Positions 1 through 9,757 are shown, numbered from the stretch's first letter. The stretch is 64,000 bases of DNA from Flavivirga aquimarina (GCF_030540835.1 NZ_JAUOEK010000184.1:1-64000); one strand, 5' to 3'. Translations and numbers: made by a program. The notes: generated from the letters alone by a model not told the origin.

Positions 1-31
1 AATTGAACTTTTTGTTGTTGATCTAGCATAG
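1..31 (+). CDS. C-terminal end of an unidentified gene (partial)
   Basis: Reading from base 2 gives a short hydrophobic tail (I-E-L-F-V-V-D-L-A) ending in TAG at 29-31. A strong terminator hairpin follows 35 bases later, which is what the 3' end of a plus-strand gene would look like. Only nine codons are visible, so the product cannot be named. The competing reading is a minus-strand start at 29 (M-L-D-Q-Q-Q-K), but the terminator position fits that less well. Confidence 0.35.
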   Translation, partial: IELFVVDLA

Positions 32-65
32 GTAAAAGAATATTTTTACTCTTTTAAGATACAAA

Positions 66-101
66 AAAAGGAGTAGAAAATCTTCGATTTCTACTCCTTT
101 T
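66..101 (+). terminator. Intrinsic terminator hairpin
   Basis: AAAAGGAGTAGAAA pairs with TTTCTACTCCTTTT across a short loop. A-rich and T-rich flanks on both sides allow termination in both directions. It separates the gene ending at 31 from rlmB. Confidence 0.8.
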
Positions 102-175
102 CATTACTATTTAAGTCTTAATAGACTTTTTCAGTGGCCTCAGATTTTCAGCCTCTTTTTTTATACCTTTATCCC

Positions 176-910
176 ATGCAAGAGCAAACACAAATTTTTG
201 GTATTAGAGCTATTATTGAAGCCATAAACGCAGGTGAAACTATTGACAAAGTATTTCTTCAAAAAGGCTTAAAAGGAGAGCTTTTTAGTGAATTAGAAAG
301 CTGTTTAAGAAAAAATGCTATTAACTCCTCTTACGTACCTGTTGAAAAGCTTAACAGGCTTACAAGAAAAAACCATCAAGGTGCTGTTGCTCAAATTTCT
401 CCGATTGAATTTCACAATATTGAAACTTTAGTATTAAATGTTATAGAATCTGGTAAAACGCCGTTATTCTTATTACTAGATCAATTAAGTGATGTTCGCA
501 ACTTTGGGGCTATTATACGTACTGCTGAATGTACCGGAGTTGATGGTATCATTATTCAAAAAAAAGGAGGCGCTCCAGTAAATGGTGATACCATAAAAAC
601 AAGTGCTGGTGCTGTTTTTAAAGTGCCTATTTGTAAAGTTGACCATATTAAAGATGCCGTATTTTACATGCAAGCATCTGGCATAAATGTTATTGCGGCT
701 ACCGAAAAAACAAATAATGCCTTATACGATGTTTCTTTTAAAGAACCTTGTGCCATTATAATGGGGTCTGAAGGAAGAGGTATAAACCCTTCTACATTAA
801 AAGTTGTTGATGCCAAAGCTAAGCTGCCTATATTGGGCGAGATTGAGTCTTTAAATGTCTCGGTGGCTTGTGGTGCTTTTTTATATGAAGTGGTAAGACA
901 ACGTCTCTAA
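176..910 (+). CDS. rlmB: 23S rRNA (guanosine-2'-O-)-methyltransferase RlmB, SpoU/TrmH family
   Basis: A SPOUT-class RNA 2'-O-methyltransferase expected to methylate G2251 in the peptidyl-transferase region of 23S rRNA. After the N-terminal substrate-binding domain (IFGIRAIIEAI), the three SpoU motifs are visible: NFGAIIRTAE (motif 1), IIMGSEGRGI (motif 2) and LNVSVACGAFLYE (motif 3). These form the knotted SAM site. The ATG at 176 is preferred over an upstream in-frame codon at 134, because the 14 extra residues do not resemble the family and the usual start is M-x-x-x-x-I-F/Y-G. The length of 244 residues is normal. The 3' end overlaps the convergent rhomboid gene by four bases. SpoU paralogues are similar, so the exact target nucleotide is inferred. 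Confidence 0.88.
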   Translation: MQEQTQIFGIRAIIEAINAGETIDKVFLQKGLKGELFSELESCLRKNAINSSYVPVEKLNRLTRKNHQGAVAQISPIEFHNIETLVLNVIESGKTPLFLLLDQLSDVRNFGAIIRTAECTGVDGIIIQKKGGAPVNGDTIKTSAGAVFKVPICKVDHIKDAVFYMQASGINVIAATEKTNNALYDVSFKEPCAIIMGSEGRGINPSTLKVVDAKAKLPILGEIESLNVSVACGAFLYEVVRQRL

Positions 911-1629
911 GCCTCTTTGTCTTTTTTGTATGTATAGTTTACAATAGTGTTTTCTTCTTCTGTTTCAATATCCTCTATAAAGTTACCATCTGCATCAAAA
1001 TGTTTTAAAAACGGATCATTATTTTCATTATAGTTTTCTTGTTCCCAAACATATTTTTTAGGCTTTGCAATTTCTTTTCTAAAGAAAAAAGCAAATAATA
1101 CTCCGGTAATTAAACCTGATAAGTGGCCTTCCCATGATACGCCCTCTTTAATAGGAATGGCATACCATATTAAACTTCCATAAAGAAAAATAACTAACAG
1201 AGATAACGCTATAAGTCTATAATGTTTGGCCAAGACACCTTTAAAAAAGGTAAAACTTACTAAAACGTAAATAAGACCACTAGCACCAATGTGATAGGAC
1301 GGTCTACCTATACACCAAGTGAAAAATCCTGAAAATAAAATTCCAAAAAATATAACCTTCCATGCAATAGGTTTATAGAAATAAAACAAAGCCATAGAAA
1401 GTACAAACAATGGAATCGTATTATGATAAATATGTTCTATATCACCATGAATAAATGGACTTAAAATGACGCCTCTTAATCCTTTTAAAGTTTGAGGATA
1501 CACACCATATTTACTGAAATTATAACCAAAACGTACTTCGTACCAAAACACTAACCAAACAATTAGTACAAATAGTACTGGATATATAATAACTCCTGTC
1601 GAGAATTTAAAATGGTCTTGGGGCTTCAT
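907..1629 (-). CDS. Rhomboid-family intramembrane serine protease
   Basis: A polytopic inner-membrane protein of about 240 residues with six predicted membrane segments. The catalytic serine sits in H-I-G-A-S-G-L-I-Y (GxSG motif) and the catalytic histidine in W-E-G-H-L-S-G in a later helix. An HN-containing segment (IYHNTIPLF) lies before them, as in the rhomboid oxyanion region. The charged C-terminal tail, rich in Asp and Glu, is probably cytoplasmic. Rhomboids cleave transmembrane substrates within the bilayer; the substrate here is unknown. The gene stands alone, convergent with rlmB. Confidence 0.88.
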   Translation of the reverse strand: MKPQDHFKFSTGVIIYPVLFVLIVWLVFWYEVRFGYNFSKYGVYPQTLKGLRGVILSPFIHGDIEHIYHNTIPLFVLSMALFYFYKPIAWKVIFFGILFSGFFTWCIGRPSYHIGASGLIYVLVSFTFFKGVLAKHYRLIALSLLVIFLYGSLIWYAIPIKEGVSWEGHLSGLITGVLFAFFFRKEIAKPKKYVWEQENYNENNDPFLKHFDADGNFIEDIETEEENTIVNYTYKKDKEA

Positions 1630-1901
1630 CTGGATCTATTTATAGTTTTCTATTTGGTCATGCTCATTCATTACATTAAAGATAGCAAATAGTTAACCAG
1701 ATTTCACATAAGTGCTAAAATGTCAGATTAGTAAACTAAGAGATTGATATAATATCCTTTTCCGCCTTACTCCACGAAAAGGTATAGCGAAAAGCCCGAC
1801 TTCTTTTAAAGGGTAAGCAAAAAATAAATATTACCTTTAACTTCCTAAATTCTTTGGAGAGGTTCTTACCTCCGCAGGAATAAATACTTTAATTTTATAT
1901 T

Positions 1902-3179
1902 ATGAATGAACCTTTAGCCGAACGTTTAAGACCAAAAATCCTAAGCGACTATGTAAGCCAAAATCACTTGGTTGGTAAGCAGGGTAGCTTAACGCAACAC
2001 ATAAAACAGGGGCTAATTCCTTCGATGATTTTCTGGGGACCACCGGGTACGGGAAAAACAACACTTGCTAATATTATTGCTTCAGAATCCGGTAGACCTT
2101 TTTACACTCTTAGTGCTATAAATTCTGGGGTAAAAGACATTCGTGATGTTATTGATAAAGCGAAACAAAGTGGTGGATTGTTTACTACAAAAAACCCTAT
2201 TTTATTTATTGACGAAATTCACAGGTTTAGTAAATCACAACAGGATTCTCTTTTACAAGCTGTAGAAAAAGGTTGGATTACATTAATTGGAGCAACTACT
2301 GAAAATCCTAGCTTTGAAGTTATTTCAGCACTTTTATCTCGCTGTCAGGTTTATATTTTAAATGCGTTTAATAAAAACGATTTAGAAACACTTTTAAGGC
2401 GTGCTATCGAACAAGATGAATATATCTCCAAAAAAACAATTAAACTAAAAGAAACAACTGCTCTTATTAAGCTTTCCGGTGGCGATGCCAGAAAACTACT
2501 TAATATTTTTGAACTTATTGTAAATTCTTATGAATCTGATAAGGTAACCATTACTGATGCATCTGTTTTGGAAAAAATTCAAAGTAATACGGTTCATTAC
2601 GATAAAACCGGTGAGCAGCATTACGATATCATTTCTGCATTTATAAAATCTATTCGTGGTAGCGATCCAAATGCAGCTGTATATTGGTTAGCTCGTATGG
2701 TAGAAGGCGGTGAGGATGTAAAATTTATTGCACGGAGGTTACTCATTTTAGCTAGTGAAGATATAGGGAATGCTAATCCAACTGCTTTAGTAATAGCAAA
2801 TAATACATTTCAAGCAGTTTCTACAATTGGCTATCCGGAGTCTAGAATTATATTAAGTCAATGTGCGACATACTTAGCATGTTCACCTAAAAGCAATGCT
2901 GCTTATAAAGCCATTGGTAACGCACAACAGTTGGTTAAAGAAACAGGTAATTTATCGGTGCCATTAGAAATAAGAAATGCGCCAACCAAATTAATGAAAG
3001 AATTGGGTTATGGTGATAATTATAAATATGCTCATAATTACGACCTCAACTTTGCCAATCAGGAGTTTTTACCGGATGAAATTAAAAACACAAAACTTTA
3101 TGATCCGGGAAATAATGCTCGTGAGGATGCTCATAGAGTATTTTTAAAACAGCGTTGGAAAGATAAATATGATTATTAG
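1902..3179 (+). CDS. rarA: Replication-associated recombination protein A (RarA/MgsA, AAA+ ATPase)
   Basis: A clamp-loader-like AAA+ ATPase acting at stalled or broken replication forks. Visible motifs are Walker [10 protein letters not shown] (about residues 46-54), Walker [10 protein letters not shown], the sensor-1 region [10 protein letters not shown], and the C-terminal MgsA domain with [14 protein letters not shown] and EDIGNANP. The length of 425 residues is typical. It starts with the characteristic N-terminus P-L-A-E-R-L-R-P. The gene is monocistronic, with a 272-base upstream region that includes a small GGAGAGGT/ACCTCC hairpin near 1855-1875 of unknown meaning. Confidence 0.93.
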   Translation: MNEPLAERLRPKILSDYVSQNHLVGKQGSLTQHIKQGLIPSMIFWGPPGTGKTTLANIIASESGRPFYTLSAINSGVKDIRDVIDKAKQSGGLFTTKNPILFIDEIHRFSKSQQDSLLQAVEKGWITLIGATTENPSFEVISALLSRCQVYILNAFNKNDLETLLRRAIEQDEYISKKTIKLKETTALIKLSGGDARKLLNIFELIVNSYESDKVTITDASVLEKIQSNTVHYDKTGEQHYDIISAFIKSIRGSDPNAAVYWLARMVEGGEDVKFIARRLLILASEDIGNANPTALVIANNTFQAVSTIGYPESRIILSQCATYLACSPKSNAAYKAIGNAQQLVKETGNLSVPLEIRNAPTKLMKELGYGDNYKYAHNYDLNFANQEFLPDEIKNTKLYDPGNNAREDAHRVFLKQRWKDKYDY

Positions 3180-3316
3180 CCACTAACCAGGCTTTTGTTT
3201 GAACAAATTAATCACAGACAGAACGTAACTCTAAGGAGTAAAGCGACATAATAATCTCTTTACCAATAAACAAAGATTGCTACATCACTATTCGTAATGA
3301 CGCTATTTTAAAAACT

Positions 3317-4198
3317 TTAGAATTTAACATTCAATATTTCCTGCTTTAAGACATTATCTACATAATATTCAATAACCCAACTATCACTTTTCATATAAAT
3401 AATAGCGCTCTTATTTTCTACTAAAAATACGTTATCAAGTTTAGTCTTCCTTATTTTATATATTACTTTTGGAGAACTATCAACTAATTGAAACCCATTT
3501 TCAATTTCTTGGGCATATAGAACTTCAGATAACATCTTTTTTATGCCCGCTTCCATAGCAGCTTCTTTTTTAATTGAAGGTACTTCTGCTACTGTTCCAA
3601 CTTCTGGTTTTGGAGGAGCTACTACCACTTTCGGTTTATTTGCTACTATTTCTTTTTCTTTTTTGAGGTTTTGAATTTCTTGCTTTAATTCCTCAATTTC
3701 TTGAGCTACTTCATTCTTTGCATTTGTAGTACTTTGATTTCCTAAAGCTGTTACACTTTCGCTAGGCTTATATTTATAATTAAGTGCCTCGATAGATTTG
3801 AAAGCCGCCCTTAGAGCCTCCGTATATGATTTAGAATAATCTTTTTCCCTACTTTCTCCTTGCTTCGATGTATATACTACTCGATCATTACAATCTTTAA
3901 GCTCTACCATTAATTTAGTCTTAAACATACCTGAACCCTTCAATACATCAGATTTCAATCCTAAACACCTATTTCTAATTAAATCTTCAGGGTAGTCACT
4001 CCCTTCCATTAAAGCTTCAAAGCCATATTTCTTAAATAAGAACTGTGCTAATGAATTTAATTGGTATTTATCTTTTTCCTTTAAAAAATCAAATTTATGA
4101 GGAACAATCACATACTTATAGTCGTTCAGATTAGATTGCGAAAAAACAGTAGTAACAATAAAGCATGCTATAATTGCAGAAAAAAATTTAGTCTTCAT
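3317..4198 (-). CDS. Exported coiled-coil protein of unknown function
   Basis: The 293-residue product starts with a signal peptide (residues 1-20, ending V-F-S-Q-S). A globular N-terminal part of about 130 residues follows. It includes a segment (TKLMVELKDCNDRVVYTSKQG) reminiscent of proteins that build lipoprotein or outer-membrane complexes, but I cannot assign a family. A heptad-rich coiled coil (EEIEELKQEIQNLKKEKE, about residues 165-188) leads into a Pro/Val linker and a small beta-rich C-terminal domain. It is the last gene of an operon and overlaps the stop of the preceding outer-membrane gene by 11 bases. It is probably periplasmic and may work with that protein. Confidence 0.7.
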   Translation of the reverse strand: MKTKFFSAIIACFIVTTVFSQSNLNDYKYVIVPHKFDFLKEKDKYQLNSLAQFLFKKYGFEALMEGSDYPEDLIRNRCLGLKSDVLKGSGMFKTKLMVELKDCNDRVVYTSKQGESREKDYSKSYTEALRAAFKSIEALNYKYKPSESVTALGNQSTTNAKNEVAQEIEELKQEIQNLKKEKEIVANKPKVVVAPPKPEVGTVAEVPSIKKEAAMEAGIKKMLSEVLYAQEIENGFQLVDSSPKVIYKIRKTKLDNVFLVENKSAIIYMKSDSWVIEYYVDNVLKQEILNVKF

Positions 4199-5603
4199 TT
4201 TTATTAAATATATAGTTAAACCCTAGTTGTAAAGATACACTTTGTGCATTATATACGTTTCTTAATTCTAAAAAATTATCTGCCATAACATAAAAATTTA
4301 CTCCTTTTAGGTTAGCAGACATTCCCAAACCTATATTAGTCATAGAATATGGGTCTATTGTATACGTGGTTTTAACTTGTAGGCCATTAAACAAACGCCT
4401 ATAATAATATAATGTTAGTGCTAATTGGGGTTGCCTAGGTCTACTTATAGCATATAATTGTAAACCTGTTTTATTTTGATAAATATCTTCTTCGTTTTCA
4501 CAATTACATATATCGTCTATTTTTTTACCAAATGCATAATTTAATGAAGCATTAAGTTTAACTGGCCGCCATGTAGTATATTTAGTTGCCGTTGTATCCA
4601 GTTTAAATAAGTCTTCAAAATTGGTTTCAATATCACTCCAATACTCTTCTGCTGTTTGTCCATTTCCTGTATCAGGAAAAATGGGGTTTATACCTTCAAA
4701 AACATAATCTCCTTCTACCTTATAATTTTCAATATCTTTTGTATGCCTAATAAAACCTACATCCAGCAAACTTGCATCTAAGCTCCATTGTTTATTTAAT
4801 TGATGTGTTAATCCTATATCAAACCCTAAGCCTAAATCCCCTCCTAATAATGCTCGTTTTCTTAAGTCTTTAACAACAGAGTTTGAATCGGAGTCATCAT
4901 CTTTTAAATTGGCCAACCCAGAAGTTCTAGCTTCTAAATCTAAATTAAAAATATGGTCATAAAAGTTATTTTGTCCTCGTACAGTTACAAAACGACCTTC
5001 GTTTTTTGTAGAGTTAACATTCACAATATTTGAATATATTTTCCCTCTAACCCCAAAAGTAAAATGGTCATTTACTTTTTTATTATACCCCACATGCAAT
5101 ACCGAAATAGCCTCTGCAGCTACATTCACATTATTTGCTCTAAAAGACCTTCCTATATTGTTTTGGTTTCCTTCTAAAGCTAAAATTGCCAAATCTTTAG
5201 GGAAATAGGCTATAAAATCTAATTCTTGATATAAACCAAAACTTAAATATTCTTTCTTCCCCAATGTGTTTTTTAAAGAAAATCCTCCTGAAAAAATTTC
5301 TAATTGTTGATTTACGGAAAAAGAATCTCTTGATCCCATACTGTAAACAGCATTTTGAAGCTTGGTATTAAAATCTATACCATCATTTGCAAAAATATCA
5401 TAAACAGTACTTCCTGTAATACCAACATTCGCATGAATATGTGATAATAATGGCATTCCAAAATACCAATCATTTTTCACTTCACCTCCCGGATTAATCA
5501 TTAATGATTGTGGTATATCTGAAAACCCATAAAGTAATTGCTTGTTTTGTGAAAACGAGAAACTGCATGAAGCAACTATAAAAAGCAAAGCGATGTACCT
5601 CAT
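4188..5603 (-). CDS. DUF5723-like outer-membrane beta-barrel protein
   Basis: The 471-residue product has a signal peptide (MRYIALLFIVASCSFSFSQ) and then the pattern of Bacteroidota DUF5723 proteins: an N-terminal LLYGFSDIPQSLMINPG segment, alternating amphipathic strands (for example FTFGVRGKIYSNIVNV, QLALTLYYYRR), and an aromatic C-terminal strand (VSLQLGFNYIFNK). This fits an outer-membrane barrel of unknown substrate. It overlaps the upstream lipoprotein gene by four bases and the downstream coiled-coil gene by 11, so the three are probably translationally coupled. The DUF assignment is from memory of the family; the role is not known. Confidence 0.72.
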   Translation of the reverse strand: MRYIALLFIVASCSFSFSQNKQLLYGFSDIPQSLMINPGGEVKNDWYFGMPLLSHIHANVGITGSTVYDIFANDGIDFNTKLQNAVYSMGSRDSFSVNQQLEIFSGGFSLKNTLGKKEYLSFGLYQELDFIAYFPKDLAILALEGNQNNIGRSFRANNVNVAAEAISVLHVGYNKKVNDHFTFGVRGKIYSNIVNVNSTKNEGRFVTVRGQNNFYDHIFNLDLEARTSGLANLKDDDSDSNSVVKDLRKRALLGGDLGLGFDIGLTHQLNKQWSLDASLLDVGFIRHTKDIENYKVEGDYVFEGINPIFPDTGNGQTAEEYWSDIETNFEDLFKLDTTATKYTTWRPVKLNASLNYAFGKKIDDICNCENEEDIYQNKTGLQLYAISRPRQPQLALTLYYYRRLFNGLQVKTTYTIDPYSMTNIGLGMSANLKGVNFYVMADNFLELRNVYNAQSVSLQLGFNYIFNKNED

Positions 5604-6163
5604 ATCTCCTCACCTATATTTAAATAAAAAATGGCTTTGGACCTTAATGCTATTCTACCTGGCATGCTTTGATCAATAGCTCCACCTGATAAGATACTTA
5701 AAGTAAATACCAATTTTGAAGTGTTTTTTAAAGCTATGAGCGACTCTCCTTCAAATACTTCTGTATGGTTAGATAAAACATCACTACCGTCTGTTGATGG
5801 TGGTGCTGAAAATGTAAATGTATGTACGAGTTGATCTATATCATTAATAAAATCTACCTGTATTTCGAATCCTCGATTGATTGAGTTTGTAGCCTCTAAT
5901 ACAAAGTCCGCTTTTATAAGGTTATCAACTACAAATTCATTATTAAAAATATCTATCTCTACGTAGTCACTAATAGGCGGGGTTGCAACACCATTAACTA
6001 TAAAGCTATCGGCTGGTTCGTCTAAAAATATGAGGCTTGATTCTATAACAGGGGAAATTTCGAAATCATCTGCCTGATCAAAATCTACTTCCTTTACACA
6101 AGAAAAAAGGCTTAAGTATATTATGATGGCTAAAAACAAATACTTGTTAAGTTCTTTTAGCAT
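5600..6163 (-). CDS. Hypothetical lipoprotein
   Basis: The 187-residue product has a hydrophobic N-terminus ending in a lipobox (L-F-S-C, cysteine at about residue 22) followed by the acidic stretch V-K-E-V-D-F-D-Q. The rest is beta-rich and includes an acidic, serine-containing sequence, possibly an Ig-like fold. No catalytic motif is seen. It is the first gene of the three-gene envelope operon and overlaps the DUF5723-like gene by four bases (ATGA-type overlap). An Asp/Glu-rich sequence after the lipid cysteine often marks surface-exposed lipoproteins in Bacteroidota; that is an inference here. Confidence 0.7.
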   Translation of the reverse strand: MLKELNKYLFLAIIIYLSLFSCVKEVDFDQADDFEISPVIESSLIFLDEPADSFIVNGVATPPISDYVEIDIFNNEFVVDNLIKADFVLEATNSINRGFEIQVDFINDIDQLVHTFTFSAPPSTDGSDVLSNHTEVFEGESLIALKNTSKLVFTLSILSGGAIDQSMPGRIALRSKAIFYLNIGEEI

Positions 6164-6237
6164 AGAAAAAAGGGGTATCGATTTAGGAAACGTAAAAATA
6201 TAAAAATTAGTTCATTATAGATATTTCTTTAACTGAA

Positions 6238-6903
6238 TTAAATTATTGATTCGTTTAATATTATTATTAATAGCTGTGTTACGGGTATCAAAAAAACAAC
6301 TTCCATACCAATATTTTTTGCTCCTATTATATCGGCTTCATAACTATCTCCTATCATAATACTCTGATTACTATTACTATTAGCTAATTGTAAAGCGAAA
6401 TTAAAAATTTTTGGATTTGGTTTTTTAACTCCGGCCATTTCAGAATTAGTGACTGTTTTAAAGTACTTATTAATGTTAGATTTAGTCAATTTCTTGTATT
6501 GCACTTCATCGAATCCGTTCGTAATGATATGTAAATTATAACGATTATTTAAATAATCTAATATCTCAAAAGTATTTTCAATTAGATAATTAAACATTGT
6601 TAAATGTGTTATATAATCATCAGCTAATTTATAAATCGTCGCTTCTTCAACCTGACTACCTAAGGCTAAAAAAGTATCGTTCAACCTTCCAAACCGTAAG
6701 GCATCTTTTTCTATTTTTTCTTCTTGATATAGCTTCCAATACTTTAAATTTATGGGAACATAATGATACAAAAAGTCGTTTACATCTACGTTTATATGAT
6801 TTTGTTTTAATATTTTATCGAAAGCTAGTGCAGAGTTTCTATCAAAACCCCATAGCGTATGATCTAAATCGAAAAACACATCTGTAATACCTTTAATCCT
6901 CAT
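6238..6903 (-). CDS. HAD-superfamily nucleotidase, YjjG-like
   Basis: A soluble phosphatase of 221 residues. Motif I is F-F-D-L-D-H-T-L-W (nucleophile Asp and acid/base Asp), motif II is I-I-T-N-G-F, the motif III lysine is in GVKKPNPKIF, and motif IV is M-I-G-D-S-Y-E-A-D. The GFDEVQYKKL segment and the helical cap resemble YjjG, which hydrolyses pyrimidine nucleoside monophosphates in a house-cleaning role. It overlaps the preceding deacetylase-like gene by 11 bases, so it is the last gene of the radC operon. Exact substrate is inferred. Confidence 0.8.
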   Translation of the reverse strand: MRIKGITDVFFDLDHTLWGFDRNSALAFDKILKQNHINVDVNDFLYHYVPINLKYWKLYQEEKIEKDALRFGRLNDTFLALGSQVEEATIYKLADDYITHLTMFNYLIENTFEILDYLNNRYNLHIITNGFDEVQYKKLTKSNINKYFKTVTNSEMAGVKKPNPKIFNFALQLANSNSNQSIMIGDSYEADIIGAKNIGMEVVFLIPVTQLLIIILNESII

Positions 6904-8194
6904 TTGCAGATTCTAAAATAATATTAAACAATTCCTTAAATCCGTACCACTGCTTTTCGTTACTATAAGTATAATTATGAAATACGGGAATAAACTCGCC
7001 GTTTACTTGTTTTACTTCGTGAATAATCTCATTTAAAACTTTCTTTTTATCTAATAAAGAATGTGTTTTTAATAAAGCATAATCCATAAGGTGGTATGGG
7101 TGAATTTTTAAAGGTGTTTGTGTTTCGTAATCTAAATCGTAAAACAGGAAAGGCGTACAGGATCCAGCTCTAAAACCTATATGATTCACATAGCCCATAG
7201 TATAATCTTCTTGTATTTCTAATTCGATAAGGTTTCTATAAGATTCTGGTAAATTAAGCCTAGAAAAAGATTGTCTGGAAGCTTTTAATGTGGTGTTTAA
7301 AATATCTTCCATTCGCAATTTTTCTTTCTTCAAAATCGATATATCTTCTATAGCAAAATAAGATGTTTTTAAACCTACAAGGCAATAATCGGCAACATGT
7401 TTTATTAGCGATACAAATTTCTTTTTATTAGGGTTAATACCTTTGTCGTAAGTAGAATAATCACCAATTAAAAAAAAGAACAAAAACTTGACCTTAGTGT
7501 TTTTTTGTCTATTTATCAAAAATTTAAACGTATCAAACGGATCGTGTTTAAAGCCAAGAATAACCATAAATCTTATGTACAAACTCTTAAATCTAAATCT
7601 AAAAATATCTTTCACAACGCCACCAAGAGTTCGCATAAAACCTTTCAATCTAAAATTATAGGCACTGGGTACATCAATAATAGGCTTAATGGTATAGCTT
7701 TTTTCGGAGAACTTAAATTCCTCAAATTGTGCTTGTATAGCTTCTTTAAATTTGTATGCCCAAATATCTACGACAGGCTGATGTAAAAAACCGCACTTAT
7801 AAGCCAAGCTTTCTGCTGCAGTAAAACGACCAAATTCATCTTTTACATGTGGTAAATATTCTTCATAACGGGATAATAAATAAAAGGAAGCAGCAAAAAT
7901 ATCGAAAGGAATGGCGCTTTTATCTCCATTGTAAAAGAAGCATTTTGTGTTTTCCCAATTCTGTACATTAATATCGAGATCGCTTAGTCCTTGCTCAAAT
8001 AAAATATCATGACTCTTAACAAAAAACTCATTTCCAAGCTGTTGCTTTGTATAAGACATTTTTAAACTATCGTGCGCTATAAACGTCTCTATTTTGGTGG
8101 TGAACTCTACTTTTACACCCAAAATTCTGGTACAAATATGCTTAAAAACATATTTTAATCGGGGTGTAATTTTATGAGTATAAACTAAAAGCAT
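6893..8194 (-). CDS. Polysaccharide-deacetylase-like family protein (DUF7033-type N-terminus)
   Basis: The 433-residue protein is recognisable as the Flavobacteriia polysaccharide-deacetylase-like family that begins LLVYTHKITPRLKYVFKHI. It contains GFLHQPVVDIWAYKF and IKPIIDVPSAYNFRLKG, where a canonical NodB-type enzyme would have T-x-D-x-D; here it is I-D-V-P-S. A histidine-rich end (GFRAGSCTPFLFYDLD, FIPVFHNYT) fits a TIM-barrel-like fold. Because the usual metal-binding D-D and H-x-x-x-H signatures are not clear, activity is uncertain. It has no signal peptide. It overlaps radC by one base and the HAD gene by 11, so all three are co-transcribed. Confidence 0.72.
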   Translation of the reverse strand: MLLVYTHKITPRLKYVFKHICTRILGVKVEFTTKIETFIAHDSLKMSYTKQQLGNEFFVKSHDILFEQGLSDLDINVQNWENTKCFFYNGDKSAIPFDIFAASFYLLSRYEEYLPHVKDEFGRFTAAESLAYKCGFLHQPVVDIWAYKFKEAIQAQFEEFKFSEKSYTIKPIIDVPSAYNFRLKGFMRTLGGVVKDIFRFRFKSLYIRFMVILGFKHDPFDTFKFLINRQKNTKVKFLFFFLIGDYSTYDKGINPNKKKFVSLIKHVADYCLVGLKTSYFAIEDISILKKEKLRMEDILNTTLKASRQSFSRLNLPESYRNLIELEIQEDYTMGYVNHIGFRAGSCTPFLFYDLDYETQTPLKIHPYHLMDYALLKTHSLLDKKKVLNEIIHEVKQVNGEFIPVFHNYTYSNEKQWYGFKELFNIILESANED

Positions 8195-8892
8195 TATAAA
8201 ATAATTTCATCGGCAAAACTAAAATATGCTTTTTCTGTTATAATTACATGATCTAATACTTTTATATCTATACTTTCAGCTGCTTTTTTTAATTTATTTG
8301 TAATACGCCTATCGGCTTCACTTGGTTTTAAAGCTCCAGATGGATGGTTATGAGCTAATATTAATCCTGTAGCACCAACCTCTAAGGCATTTTTCAATAC
8401 CAATCGTATATCGACCAAAGTTCCTGTAATACCTCCTTTACTTAATCTGTTTTTTTGAATCACTTTATTAGAATTATTCAAATAAACAATCCAAAACTCT
8501 TCATGGTCTAACTCGCCAATTTGGGGTTGCATAAGCTCAAAAACCGACTTGCTAGATGTTATTTTACTTTTCTCTAAAGCTTCCTCACCTCTTCTACGTC
8601 TTCCTAATTCTAAAGCAGCTGCAATTGTTATAGCTTTAGCTTCCCCTATGCCTTTAAACCCCTTAAGCTGATTGATAGATAATTTACCCAACTCACTTAA
8701 ATTATTATTGGCACTTGCCAAAATTCGTTTGCATAACGCTACAGCACTTTCTTCTTTATTACCAGAACCTATTAAAATAGCCACTAATTCTGCATCACTT
8801 AAAACTTCTCTTCCTTTATGTCTTAGTTTTTCGCGAGGTTGATCATCTTGCGACCAATTTTTTATTGAAAATGATGCTAGTTTTTCTTGCAT
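8194..8892 (-). CDS. radC: RadC family protein (JAB1/MPN metallo-domain)
   Basis: The 232-residue protein has an N-terminal helix-hairpin-helix part (KGIGEAKAITIAAALELGRRR) and a C-terminal JAB/MPN domain. The zinc motif H-N-H-P-S-G with downstream S-x-x-D (KPSEADRR) is intact, and a Glu precedes it (EEFWIVYLN). It is named for DNA repair in old literature, but its true biochemical role is unresolved. It is the first gene of an overlapping three-gene operon. The region just upstream has a near-match to TAnnTTTG on the minus strand (around 8926-8933). Confidence 0.9.
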   Translation of the reverse strand: MQEKLASFSIKNWSQDDQPREKLRHKGREVLSDAELVAILIGSGNKEESAVALCKRILASANNNLSELGKLSINQLKGFKGIGEAKAITIAAALELGRRRRGEEALEKSKITSSKSVFELMQPQIGELDHEEFWIVYLNNSNKVIQKNRLSKGGITGTLVDIRLVLKNALEVGATGLILAHNHPSGALKPSEADRRITNKLKKAAESIDIKVLDHVIITEKAYFSFADEIIL

Positions 8893-9045
8893 GAGTTGAA
8901 TGTATTTTTTTAGTTTTTAATGAGCACAAAATAACGCAATAATTTATAAAGTAAGTAATTTCTTTCTTGTTTTAAAAATAAATTGTGAAGAAAAAATATT
9001 GTAGTTTTATAAATTATCTATACTTAATTTAAAACCAAAAATCAT

Positions 9046-9639
9046 TTGAAATATCCTCCAAAATATCATCTGGATAATAACATGAATCACATGATTGAAG
9101 TTATTAAAACTTATCCATTAGCAACTGTAATTTCGGTAAAAGATAATCAACCTTTAATTACTCATTTGCCTTTGATTTTTAATGATGAAGGTAAACTTAT
9201 TGGGCATATTGACAAATTTAATCCGCAAGCGGCATTGTTAAAAGATGATAACGATGTAACTATTGTATTTTCCGGACCGCAATGCTACATTTCTCCCAGT
9301 GTATATGCTTCCAAACAACTCCCAACGTGGAATTATATTATGGTTCATTTAAAAGCTACTGTTAAAGCCATTGAAAGTAAAGAAGCTTTAAAAGAATCGT
9401 TAATAAATATGACTGCTTTTTTAGAAGCTCCAGACCATAAATATGTTTTAGAACCTGATAACCGTAGCATGAAAGGGTATTTAGATTATATTAAAATGTT
9501 TGAAATGACTATTACTAATTGGGAAGGTAAATTTAAACTCTCTCAAGATAAAAAACCACGTGATATGGAAAATGCCAGAGCCGAACTTATAAGAGCTAAT
9601 CAAGAAAGTATCGAACAGTTTTTAAAGAAAGTATTTTAA
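9046..9639 (+). CDS. FMN-binding split-barrel protein, PaiB-like
   Basis: The 197-residue protein matches the PaiB/negative transcriptional regulator family: Y-P-P-K-Y-H near the N-terminus, TYPLATVIS, LITHLPLIF, GHIDKFNPQ, and the central VVF-type strand followed by Y-I-S-P-S-V-Y and T-W-N-Y, which line the flavin site. Members bind FMN; whether this one regulates transcription is unknown. The start is TTG at 9046: the family begins M-x-x-P-x-x-F/Y exactly there, and the next ATG codons (9081 and 9090) would remove the conserved P-P-K-Y-H segment. It stands alone. Confidence 0.82.
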   Translation: MKYPPKYHLDNNMNHMIEVIKTYPLATVISVKDNQPLITHLPLIFNDEGKLIGHIDKFNPQAALLKDDNDVTIVFSGPQCYISPSVYASKQLPTWNYIMVHLKATVKAIESKEALKESLINMTAFLEAPDHKYVLEPDNRSMKGYLDYIKMFEMTITNWEGKFKLSQDKKPRDMENARAELIRANQESIEQFLKKVF

Positions 9640-9757
9640 GCCTCTAATTATTAGTCGGAGTAAATACAATAAATAAAAATGAATAAAAAACGTTGTTTAA
9701 GAATAAGATGGGACACTTTTAAATGATTTCAGGTTGTAATCCAAAAACTAGGCAGTA

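Noticed and set aside
3-29. Minus-strand gene beginning at base 29
   Set aside because: Only nine codons are visible, and the terminator at 66-101 fits a plus-strand gene ending here better.
134-175. Longer N-terminus of RlmB
   Set aside because: The extra residues do not match the family, and the ATG at 176 gives the usual beginning.
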